A stretch of DNA of 64,000 bases from Chitinophaga deserti (GTDB lineage: Bacteria; Bacteroidota; Bacteroidia; Chitinophagales; Chitinophagaceae), in contig NZ_QFFK01000001.1 in the NCBI RefSeq assembly GCF_003149455.1, forward strand, positions 124,001-188,000. The letters are read 5' to 3'. Position numbers and translations under genes: made by a program. This document shows positions 8,517 through 16,100 of the stretch, one piece after another (positions within the stretch are counted from its first letter, which is position 1; each line of letters begins with the position of its first letter). A model generated the notes under the pieces. That model was given only the letters and a program-made list of their open reading frames with translations. It did no database searches and was not told the origin of the DNA.

Positions 8517-10016
8517 TTATAAAACCTTGGAATGGTGGATGATGTATTCCTTTACGCCGTTTTGCAACATGCCAACGAGGTGATCGGTAACGGTGTCTGC
8601 AAAACCGGGCATTTGGTTGAGGTTGGTTTGCCAAAGGCGGTCGTCTGCGCAAATATCACGAACCATAGCGGATATCTCGGGGTACCCTGTTTTAGCAACC
8701 GATTTCCAGTAACCGGCAAATATAGCGGCATTGTCGTCGTTGATATCATACAGATCGTCTCCCCGCTGGCCCTGGTACTTGCCGTCGTTTTCCCGCACAG
8801 GGCGGAGGAAGAGCAATGTACAGGCAAAGCCCAGCAGCATCATTTCCGGCAGAAGGCCTTTGCTTTCGCGGTAGCGGATCATGGTTTGCACATTGCGTGC
8901 ATTCATTTTACTGCTCTGCTGGAAAGTGATGGATAATAGTTTATGCTCGATGGCAGGGTTGGCAAAGCGGTCCAGCACATCGGAGGCGAACACGGCTACC
9001 TGCGGCCCGAGATGTTCCAGCGTAGGCAGGATCTCCCCTTTCACCACTGTTTCGAAAAAGCGGCGCATGTAGTTGTCTTCCATGCATTCGTACACGGTAT
9101 TGAGTCCGGAGAGATATCCGAGGGTAACGGCGGCGGTATGACTGCCGTTGAGGATACGCAGTTTCTGTTCGCGGTACGGGGTGATGGTGGGGGCGATGAG
9201 CATCCGGTCGTCTCCACGGTGGAAGCCCAGCTTCTGTGCCACACCGGCATCGCCTTCAATGGCCCATAGCAGGAAGGGCTCGGAGTCAATCCACAGTTCA
9301 TCTTCATACCCTGCTTCTTCCCAGCATTCCGCCAGATTCTTGGGCTTGCCGGGCACTATACGGTCTACCAGCGAACTGCAGAAGCGGTTGCCCTGGCTGA
9401 TCCACTGGATGAAATTATCCGGCATTTCGTTATACGCTGCCAGTTTGAGGACGATGGAGCGGAGCAGTTCGCCGTTATCCACTACCAGTTCGGTAGGGAT
9501 GATGACGAAGCCGGGGAGCTTGCGGCGGAAGCGTTCAAACAGGATGGCGAGCAGTTTTCCGGGGAAAGATGCCGGCACTCCTGCCGCCACGTTCTCTTCC
9601 ACATATTGAATGCCCACTTCCGTGGTGTTGGAAACAATGATTTCCATGGAGGGCTGGCAGGCTGCTTCGAGCACCGCTTCCCAATCTGCATTCGATTGCA
9701 ATACACGGCTAACAGAAGCATTTACCAGGTATTGATCAACGGGCTTCCCCTGGGAAACACCTTTAATGTGGGTGGTGAACAGTCCGTCCTGCGCATGGAA
9801 CGCAGCGGCGTCTCCGCCATCGGTGCTTTTCACAATGGCGATACGGCCGTTGAAAATACCCTGTTTATTTGCTTTATCTACGAGGTAATCGACCAGTCCG
9901 CGCAGGAGTACGCCGGTGCCGAACTGAAGAATTTTTTCCGGTAACTGAAGATGATCGGAGGTAACGCCCCACTCGGGGTGATTCATAACGTGAGCCTTAT
10001 TCAAACGAGGTAGCAT
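8517..10016 (-). CDS. uxaB: Tagaturonate reductase UxaB (mannitol dehydrogenase family)
   Basis: The 499-residue NAD-dependent polyol dehydrogenase reduces tagaturonate to altronate. The Rossmann part begins with KILQFGTGVLLRGLVDYLVD (about 29-48). The catalytic Lys/Asn/His signature appears as KLRILNGSHTAAVTLGYLSG. It is the first gene of the five-gene leftward operon. UxaB rather than fructuronate reductase (UxuB) fits because the neighbours include altronate dehydratase and no UxuA is present. Confidence 0.93.
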   Translation of the reverse strand: MLPRLNKAHVMNHPEWGVTSDHLQLPEKILQFGTGVLLRGLVDYLVDKANKQGIFNGRIAIVKSTDGGDAAAFHAQDGLFTTHIKGVSQGKPVDQYLVNASVSRVLQSNADWEAVLEAACQPSMEIIVSNTTEVGIQYVEENVAAGVPASFPGKLLAILFERFRRKLPGFVIIPTELVVDNGELLRSIVLKLAAYNEMPDNFIQWISQGNRFCSSLVDRIVPGKPKNLAECWEEAGYEDELWIDSEPFLLWAIEGDAGVAQKLGFHRGDDRMLIAPTITPYREQKLRILNGSHTAAVTLGYLSGLNTVYECMEDNYMRRFFETVVKGEILPTLEHLGPQVAVFASDVLDRFANPAIEHKLLSITFQQSSKMNARNVQTMIRYRESKGLLPEMMLLGFACTLLFLRPVRENDGKYQGQRGDDLYDINDDNAAIFAGYWKSVAKTGYPEISAMVRDICADDRLWQTNLNQMPGFADTVTDHLVGMLQNGVKEYIIHHSKVL

Positions 10017-10260
10017 GCATCTAAATTTAATATATGACCTGGCTAATTTCCGATAAATATAAAATTAGACTGTGACTTTTTTGACGAATAGTTAAAGAAT
10101 TATGGCAAAAATGCAATATCAATCGTTGTAAATCCATTCATTTTGAATTTTTTCCATCGGGCCTATCGGGTGAAACTATGGTGCTATCAGCAGTATCTAT
10201 AGGTCGTGCCCCCCTATCCCGGGTATTTTCAGTAATTTTGCACGCTAAACCGATAGGAAA
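10017..10260. other. Divergent uxaB/mnmA intergenic region
   Basis: This A+T-rich region holds the uxaB promoter (leftward, not confidently placed) and the mnmA promoter. A -7-like TAATTTTG at 10233-10240 precedes the mnmA ATG by 20 bases. No copy of the TGCAAACGTTTGCA operator is visible here, which is odd because this is where the main uronate operon should be controlled. No convincing gene is seen on either strand. Confidence 0.45.
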
Positions 10261-11349
10261 ATGAGCAAGCATGGAAAAGTGCTGGTAGCCATGAGCGGGG
10301 GCATCGACAGTACCGTTACCGCCCTTATGCTCCATGAGCAGGGATATGAAGTGGTGGGCATCACCATGAAAACCTGGGACTATGCTTCCGCCGGAGCCTC
10401 CAAAAAGGAGACCGGCTGCTGCAACCTGGATTCTTTCAACGACGCCCGTGCCGCTGCCGTACATCACGGTTTCCCGCACTTCATTCTCGATATACGCGAC
10501 GAATTCGGCGATTTCGTGATCAATAACTTCGTGGACGAATACCTCGCAGGCCGCACCCCCAACCCGTGTGTGCTGTGCAATACCCATATCAAATGGCGCG
10601 CCCTTATGAAACGGGCCGATGCCATGGATTGTGCCTTCATCGCCACCGGCCACTATGGCCAGATACGTGTGGAGAACGGTAGAGGTATCATCAGCAAGGG
10701 GGTAGATGAAACCAAGGATCAGAGCTACGTGCTCTGGGGCCTTGATCAGGATGTTATCAAACGCACCCTCCTACCCCTTGGCGGCTACCGTAAAACCGAG
10801 ATCCGCCAGATGGCTTTTGATTTCGGATACCCCGAACTGGCCAAGAAAGCCGAAAGCTATGAGATCTGTTTCGTACCCGATAACGATTACCGCGGGTTCC
10901 TGAAGCGGAAGGTAGACGGGCTGGAAGAACGTGTAAACGGCGGTAATTTCGTACTCGCCAATGGCAAAGTGGTAGGCCAGCACAAAGGTTACCCCTTCTA
11001 CACCATCGGCCAGCGTAAAGGGCTTGATATTGCCCTGGGCCGCCCCATCTTCGTTACCGAGATCATCCCCGAAACCAATACCGTGGTACTGGGCGATGAA
11101 GAAGAACTGAACCGCAGCGAAATGAACGTAGGCGGCATCAACCTCGTAAAATACGATCACCTCCCCGAAGGCATGGAAGCCGTGGTAAAAGTGCGCTACA
11201 AGGATAAAGGCACCTTAGCCAATCTCCACAATTCCGGTGATCTCGTGAAGGTTCACTTCTACGACCAGGTGAAAGGTATTGCACCCGGACAAAGCGCCGT
11301 TTTCTACGAAGGCGACGATGTACTGGGTGGTGGCATTATCCGCAGATAA
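10261..11349 (+). CDS. mnmA: tRNA-specific 2-thiouridylase MnmA
   Basis: The 362-residue enzyme installs sulphur at the wobble uridine (s2U34) of Lys, Glu and Gln tRNAs using ATP. The PP-loop is SGGIDST at 12-18. The two catalytic cysteines are Cys103 (in NPCVLC) and Cys203 (in ESYEICFVPD), which pass the persulfide sulphur to the tRNA. The C-terminal beta-barrel is complete (GIAPGQSAVFYEG). It stands alone, divergent from uxaB, with a strong terminator. Confidence 0.97.
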   Translation: MSKHGKVLVAMSGGIDSTVTALMLHEQGYEVVGITMKTWDYASAGASKKETGCCNLDSFNDARAAAVHHGFPHFILDIRDEFGDFVINNFVDEYLAGRTPNPCVLCNTHIKWRALMKRADAMDCAFIATGHYGQIRVENGRGIISKGVDETKDQSYVLWGLDQDVIKRTLLPLGGYRKTEIRQMAFDFGYPELAKKAESYEICFVPDNDYRGFLKRKVDGLEERVNGGNFVLANGKVVGQHKGYPFYTIGQRKGLDIALGRPIFVTEIIPETNTVVLGDEEELNRSEMNVGGINLVKYDHLPEGMEAVVKVRYKDKGTLANLHNSGDLVKVHFYDQVKGIAPGQSAVFYEGDDVLGGGIIRR

Positions 11350-11371
11350 GCATTGTAATTCAGCTATATAC

Positions 11372-11399
11372 AAAGGCCCCTCCGCAAGAGGGGCCTTTT
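11372..11399 (+). terminator. Terminator of mnmA
   Basis: An 11-bp perfect stem (AAAGGCCCCTC with GAGGGGCCTTT, loop CGCAA) runs into a short T tail, 22 bases after the mnmA stop. Confidence 0.85.
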
Positions 11400-11513
11400 A
11401 TTTTCTGAGAATCTTTGCCGTGGGATCCTTCTTTCCGGCATGTCTTAAGAATTGTAGTTTACTGTTTCAATGCTGTATTCATGCCACACTGTTACTTTGC
11501 TATTACTATAGCA

Positions 11514-11600
11514 TTACTGTTACAATACGGTTTTAATACGGTTACAATACGGTTAGCATACGGTTACAATACTGTTTTAATACGGTTAGAATACGGTTAG
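11514..11600. repeat. Eight-copy 11-bp tandem repeat, unit ATACGGTTnnA
   Basis: The octamer ATACGGTT recurs at 11525, 11536, 11547, 11558, 11569 (as ATACTGTT), 11580 and 11591, exactly 11 bp apart, with a degenerate copy TTACTGTT at 11514. The three spacer bases vary (ttA, acA, agC, agA). The tract lies in the 293-bp gap between the mnmA terminator and the stop of the convergent RsmB-like gene. No credible gene is in the gap. Confidence 0.9.
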
Positions 11601-11692
11601 AAGAACATTTCCCTATAAAATCCCTGCCTAAAACGACTTTTCACCCCTATTAGGAACACCTCCATCTGATACAATATTAACAGAAGGCTGTT

Positions 11693-12856
11693 TTATGATT
11701 CCTTCCGGGCAACGGTCACGAACATAGAATCCGCATACCGGTTATATCCTTCCACCACCGTGCTTTCCACAATCCGGAGCCCGCATTCCTGCTGTATGTA
11801 AGCTGCTGCATCCTCATTCTCTTCCCGGAATACCGAGCAGGTTATGTAGATAAGCGTGCCTCCCGGCGCCAGAAAGGGTACCACATTCCCCGCGATCTTC
11901 TTCTGCAGGGCGGCATATTCTGCTATTCTGGCTTTATCGAAGAAATAAAGGTTCTCCGGCGAGCGGCCCCAGGTACCTGAACCGGTACAGGGCGCATCGA
12001 GGATGATGCCGTTGAAACGGGTATGAGGTAGCTGTCCCCCTACATGGGGCGATGTAAGATCCACCACTTTGGAGGCATAATCGCGGATACCGGCCTCTGT
12101 AAAGCGCTTCCGCAGGTTATCGAGGATGGATGCCCTTACATCGGTGACCAGCAGTCTCAGATCGGGCTGAATGTCGTGGAGGAGGATGGACTTACCCCCG
12201 CTGGCGGCGCAGCAGTCCCACCAGTATTCTTTTGCTTTGGGATGAAAGCGCTGGCCGGTTTCCTGTGAGGAGAGGTCCTGTATCTCATACCAGCCTTTTT
12301 CGGGGAGGATGGCTTCAGTTTTGGTGCCGTTCGGCAGAGCAATACCATCCGTTCCTACCGTGGCATAGGTTACCCCGGCCTGCTCTAATTGCTTAATTAA
12401 GGCTTTCTTACGGCCTGGACGGGCCCGGAGGAACAATCGGGGCTGTTGGAGGAAAGAGCGGCTGAATTGGGCTGTATTGACCGACGGAGACAGTTGCTGC
12501 AGGAAGGGGAATACCGCTCCGGCATCCCAGGTAAGTCCGGCTACGGCCAGTTTCTCATCCAGAGAGGCGGCCATGTGGGAGGAAAACGCCGGACGCAGGG
12601 CTTCCAGCATGGGTTCAGGGGATGTTTCACAGAGGAATGTGGCCAGTAACAGGCGGTCTTCCACCGGCATATCCAGCTGCCAGCGGCCAAGGCGGTAATA
12701 TCTGTATACCAGTTGCGTAACCAATTTACGGTCGCGGCTGCCCATCTGGGGCCTGGATTTGAAGAAACTCTTCAGGAAGTGGTGCAGCGGCACGCTGCCA
12801 TCATAGGCCTCCAGTACGGCTGTGGCCGAACGGAGATAATTTTCCCATCGCGTCAT
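11693..12856 (-). CDS. RsmB/NOP-family RNA (cytosine-C5) methyltransferase
   Basis: The 387-residue SAM-dependent methyltransferase would make m5C in ribosomal RNA. An N-terminal NusB-like helical region (about 1-125) precedes the Rossmann domain. The SAM-binding CCAASGGKSILLHD lies at about 215-228. Both catalytic cysteines are present: Cys290 in ILDAPCTGSGTWGR (motif IV) and Cys340 in LIYITCSVFREENE (motif VI). It is shorter than E. coli RsmB (429). It is divergent from the serine hydrolase. The target base cannot be inferred. Confidence 0.88.
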   Translation of the reverse strand: MTRWENYLRSATAVLEAYDGSVPLHHFLKSFFKSRPQMGSRDRKLVTQLVYRYYRLGRWQLDMPVEDRLLLATFLCETSPEPMLEALRPAFSSHMAASLDEKLAVAGLTWDAGAVFPFLQQLSPSVNTAQFSRSFLQQPRLFLRARPGRKKALIKQLEQAGVTYATVGTDGIALPNGTKTEAILPEKGWYEIQDLSSQETGQRFHPKAKEYWWDCCAASGGKSILLHDIQPDLRLLVTDVRASILDNLRKRFTEAGIRDYASKVVDLTSPHVGGQLPHTRFNGIILDAPCTGSGTWGRSPENLYFFDKARIAEYAALQKKIAGNVVPFLAPGGTLIYITCSVFREENEDAAAYIQQECGLRIVESTVVEGYNRYADSMFVTVARKES

Positions 12857-12974
12857 GGCCGCAAAGATAATCGATCCCGCGGAAGCAGTATTTCAAATCG
12901 CACCTTATCCTGTTAATCACATTGCAGGGATTCATGTCGTGAAAGCCGTAATTTTAAAAGAAAAATCCCCCTCC

Positions 12975-14387
12975 ATGAAAGCTATCAGAACCCTGCTCTG
13001 CCTCTTACTCCCATTAAGCGCCTTCGCCCAGTCTGCAGCAGACAATATGCGCCGTGTTGAAAACGGCCTGATGCCCTGGGTACAGTTCCAGGACCAGCAG
13101 CCCATGCGTTTCTCCGTGGAAGACAGGCTTAAAGCCCTTGAAATTCCTGGTGTTACGGTAGGCGTTATCAGAAATTACAAACTCGAATGGGCCAAAGGAT
13201 ATGGCTATGCCGATAAGGAAGAAAAGCGCCCGGTTACTACCGAAACCCTCTTCCAGGCGGCATCTATCAGTAAATCGCTCAATGCTATGGCCATTCTGAA
13301 ACTGGTGCAGGATGGAAAGCTAAAGCTGGATGAGGATATCAATACCTATCTGAAAACCTGGCACCCCGAACTGAACAAAGGCACCATCACCCTGGCGCAC
13401 CTCCTCAGCCATACGGCCGGCCTTACCATACATGGCTTCCCCGGATACGAAACAACAGACAACCTGCCTACAACAGAACAGATATTACGTGGAGCCAAAC
13501 CCGCCAATACCAGCGAGGTAAGGCCCTTTGGCGCTCCCGGAGAAAAGTTTCAGTATTCCGGCGGCGGCACTACCGTTTCCCAGCTGATCCTCACTACCAT
13601 CACCGGCGAACCTTATGAAAAGTACCTCCAGGCTGCAGTACTGAACCCCATGGGTATGACGCAAAGCTTCTTCTCCCAGCCCCCGCCGAAGGATAAAGCG
13701 AATCTGCTGGCCACGGCATATGTGGGTGAGGGTAAGCCCGCTAAAGGTAAGTACCACGTGTACCCGGAGCAGGGTGCAGCCGGCCTCTGGACCAACCCCA
13801 CCGATCTTGCAAAATACATCATCGAAACGCAGCTGGCTAAAGAGGGCAAATCTTCTAAAGTACTCTCTCAATCCATGACTAAAACCCGCCTCACTCCTTA
13901 CCTCAATCCCAACTCGGCGTTAGGTGTTTTTATGGCGCGGGATGGCCGCTGGTTCAATCACAACGGCGGCAACTACGGATTTGCCTGTGTGTATTACGGC
14001 AGTATGGAAGGCGGCAACGGGTTTGTGATTATGACCAACTGCAACAATTACATGATTATCGATGAGATTGCCCGGGCTATCGGGAATGTATACCAATGGA
14101 AAGATTTCCAGGATGAAGAAAAACTACCCTTGCTTCCCGTGCTCCCCGACAGCCTGAGCAGGAAGTATACCGGCAGCTATGTGGAAAAGACTACAAAAGT
14201 AAAAATCAATACTTCCGAAGGTGGACTGCATGCTTCTTTCAATGACGGGCAACCCTGCAAAATGTATTTCACACACCCCGACCGTTTTGTGATTACAGAA
14301 ACCCCGGCTTTTTTCACATTCAAAGGTGATACGCTCCTGTTCAAAAGCGGGCCACGGGAAAGGAAGTTCCTCCGTGAAGTTAAATAA
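12975..14387 (+). CDS. Serine hydrolase, class C beta-lactamase-like, exported
   Basis: The 470-residue protein begins with a signal peptide (residues 1-19, ending SAFAQ). The beta-lactamase/D-aminopeptidase fold is shown by the SxxK motif Ser97-Ile-Ser-Lys100, a Tyr motif in FQYSGGGTTVSQ and HNGGNYGF in place of the KTG box. A C-terminal lipocalin-like stretch follows (about 390-470). I chose the ATG at 12975 because an in-frame start 120 bp upstream would put 40 residues before the signal peptide and overlap the divergent methyltransferase. The substrate is unknown; peptidase or esterase activity is as likely as beta-lactamase. Confidence 0.85.
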   Translation: MKAIRTLLCLLLPLSAFAQSAADNMRRVENGLMPWVQFQDQQPMRFSVEDRLKALEIPGVTVGVIRNYKLEWAKGYGYADKEEKRPVTTETLFQAASISKSLNAMAILKLVQDGKLKLDEDINTYLKTWHPELNKGTITLAHLLSHTAGLTIHGFPGYETTDNLPTTEQILRGAKPANTSEVRPFGAPGEKFQYSGGGTTVSQLILTTITGEPYEKYLQAAVLNPMGMTQSFFSQPPPKDKANLLATAYVGEGKPAKGKYHVYPEQGAAGLWTNPTDLAKYIIETQLAKEGKSSKVLSQSMTKTRLTPYLNPNSALGVFMARDGRWFNHNGGNYGFACVYYGSMEGGNGFVIMTNCNNYMIIDEIARAIGNVYQWKDFQDEEKLPLLPVLPDSLSRKYTGSYVEKTTKVKINTSEGGLHASFNDGQPCKMYFTHPDRFVITETPAFFTFKGDTLLFKSGPRERKFLREVK

Positions 14388-14393
14388 ATAAAG

Positions 14394-14423
14394 AAGGGGC
14401 GGCCAATGAAGGCCGCCCCTTTT
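14394..14423. terminator. Terminator between the serine hydrolase and odhB
   Basis: AAGGGGCGGCC pairs with GGCCGCCCCTT around loop AATGAA and is followed by TTTT on the plus strand. It lies between convergent genes 7 and 22 bases from their stops. Confidence 0.8.
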
Positions 14424-14444
14424 GCGATATACTATTACGGTAAA

Positions 14445-16004
14445 TTACAGTTTCAGTAAAGCCTTCACCGGATCTTTGCCGAACAGCAGCTGATCGGGAT
14501 TCTCCAGCATATCTTTCACTCTTACGAGGAAGCTTACGGATTCGCGGCCGTCGATGATACGGTGGTCGTAGCTCAGCGCCAGGTACATCATGGGGCGGAT
14601 TACCACCTGTCCGTTCACGGCCATGGGACGGTCCTGGATTTTGTGCATACCGAGGATGGCAGACTGCGGGATGTTGATAATGGGCGTGCTCATGAGGGAA
14701 CCGAATACCCCACCATTGGTGATGGTGAAGGTACCGCCGGTCATTTCGTCCATGGTCAGTTTGCTGTCGCGTGCTTTGGTAGCCAGCTCCACAACTTTCT
14801 TTTCGATATCAGCCATGCCCAGGCTTTCTGCATTGCGGATCACGGGTACCACGAGGCCTTTGGGGGCGGATACGGCGATGGAAACATCGCAGTAATCGTG
14901 GTAAACGATTTCCTCACCATCGATGTAGGCGTTCACCGCAGGGAATTCCTGGAGGGCGAAGCATACTGCTTTGGTGAAGAAACTCATGAAGCCGAGGTTT
15001 ACACCGTGGGCGGTTTTGAAGGTTTCTTTGTATTTAGCGCGGATAGCCATGATGTTGGTCATGTCCACTTCGTTGAAAGTGGTGAGCATGGCCGTGGTGT
15101 TTTTGGCTTCCACGAGGCGGCGGGAAACGGTTTTGCGGAGGTTGCTCATTTTCTCGCGACGGTCGTTGCGGGAGAAGAGTTCCTGTCCGATCGCCACACC
15201 GGGGTTCTGGAGGGCAGCCATTACATCATCTTTCATGATCTTGCCATGGGCGCCGGAGCCTTTGATGCTGGCGGGGTCTACCTTTTTATCTGCGATAACC
15301 GCGGCGGCAACGGGACTGGCCTTCACATCATTAGGGATGGAGGTTACAGGGGCCTGTTGTGCCTGGGGGGCAGCCTTGGGAGCGGCAGCGGCCTGTGGGG
15401 CGGGTGCTTTACCGGCAGGGCGTGCTGCGGAAGTATCGATCTGGCAGGCAACGTCACCGATGTTCAGTGTGTCGCCGTCTTTTGCAATAGTTTTCAGTAC
15501 ACCGGCTTCTTCTGCATTCAGCTCGAAGGTGGCTTTTTCAGATTCCAGTTCGCAAAGCACTTCATCCCTTTCCACGTAATCGCCGGTTTGTTTCAGCCAT
15601 TTTACGAGGGTTACTTCACTGATGGATTCACCTACAGTAGGAACTTTGATATCAATCGTGCCTTTGTTGACAGCGGGGGCGGCAGGAGCGGGAGCTGCTT
15701 CGGGAGCCGGAGCGGCTGCTGCGGGGGCTGCTGCTGCAGGAGCAGCGGCGGGCGGTGCATCACCTGTTGCATCGGTATCGATGGTGCAGGCTACTTCTCC
15801 GATCTTAACAGTGGCGCCTTCTTCTGCCACAATCTTCAGCACGCCGGACTTCTCGGCGGTAAGCTCCAGTGTGGCCTTTTCAGACTCCATTTCACACAGA
15901 ACATCGTCCTGATTCACAAATTCGCCGTTCTTCTTCAGCCATTTTGCGATAGTAACTTCGCTGATTGATTCTCCTACCTGAGGTATTTTAATTTCGATTA
16001 TCAT
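14445..16004 (-). CDS. odhB: 2-oxoglutarate dehydrogenase E2 (dihydrolipoyl succinyltransferase), two lipoyl domains
   Basis: The 519-residue protein transfers the succinyl group to CoA in the TCA cycle. It has two lipoyl domains, the first at 1-77 with lipoyl Lys43 in [10 protein letters not shown] and the second at about 115-190 with [11 protein letters not shown]. Alanine/proline-rich linkers separate them. A peripheral subunit-binding domain follows (about 230-265, ending [13 protein letters not shown]). The catalytic domain runs to the end with [16 protein letters not shown]. Many succinyltransferases have one lipoyl domain. Pairing with the E1 gene next door identifies the substrate. 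The gap to odhA is 96 bp. Confidence 0.95.
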   Translation of the reverse strand: MIIEIKIPQVGESISEVTIAKWLKKNGEFVNQDDVLCEMESEKATLELTAEKSGVLKIVAEEGATVKIGEVACTIDTDATGDAPPAAAPAAAAPAAAAPAPEAAPAPAAPAVNKGTIDIKVPTVGESISEVTLVKWLKQTGDYVERDEVLCELESEKATFELNAEEAGVLKTIAKDGDTLNIGDVACQIDTSAARPAGKAPAPQAAAAPKAAPQAQQAPVTSIPNDVKASPVAAAVIADKKVDPASIKGSGAHGKIMKDDVMAALQNPGVAIGQELFSRNDRREKMSNLRKTVSRRLVEAKNTTAMLTTFNEVDMTNIMAIRAKYKETFKTAHGVNLGFMSFFTKAVCFALQEFPAVNAYIDGEEIVYHDYCDVSIAVSAPKGLVVPVIRNAESLGMADIEKKVVELATKARDSKLTMDEMTGGTFTITNGGVFGSLMSTPIINIPQSAILGMHKIQDRPMAVNGQVVIRPMMYLALSYDHRIIDGRESVSFLVRVKDMLENPDQLLFGKDPVKALLKL

Positions 16005-16100
16005 GTGTTTAACCCTCCCGTAAAAAGTTACGTTAAAAATTTGATGCGTAAAATTAAGGGCTTTCGCGTTAGTGCGGTCAGCCTTTCTTTTACTTTCTCC

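Noticed and set aside
10138-10653. Minus-strand open frame of 171 codons across the mnmA start
   Set aside because: It is antisense to clearly conserved MnmA catalytic sequence and shows no recognisable features.
11514-11600. 11-bp repeats considered as a CRISPR array
   Set aside because: The repeat is far too short, there are no unique 25-40-bp spacers, and no cas genes are present.
14562-15968. Long plus-strand frame of 468 codons over odhB
   Set aside because: It is an antisense shadow of the conserved E2 gene, rich in Gly/Cys/His from the complement of Ala/Pro linkers.
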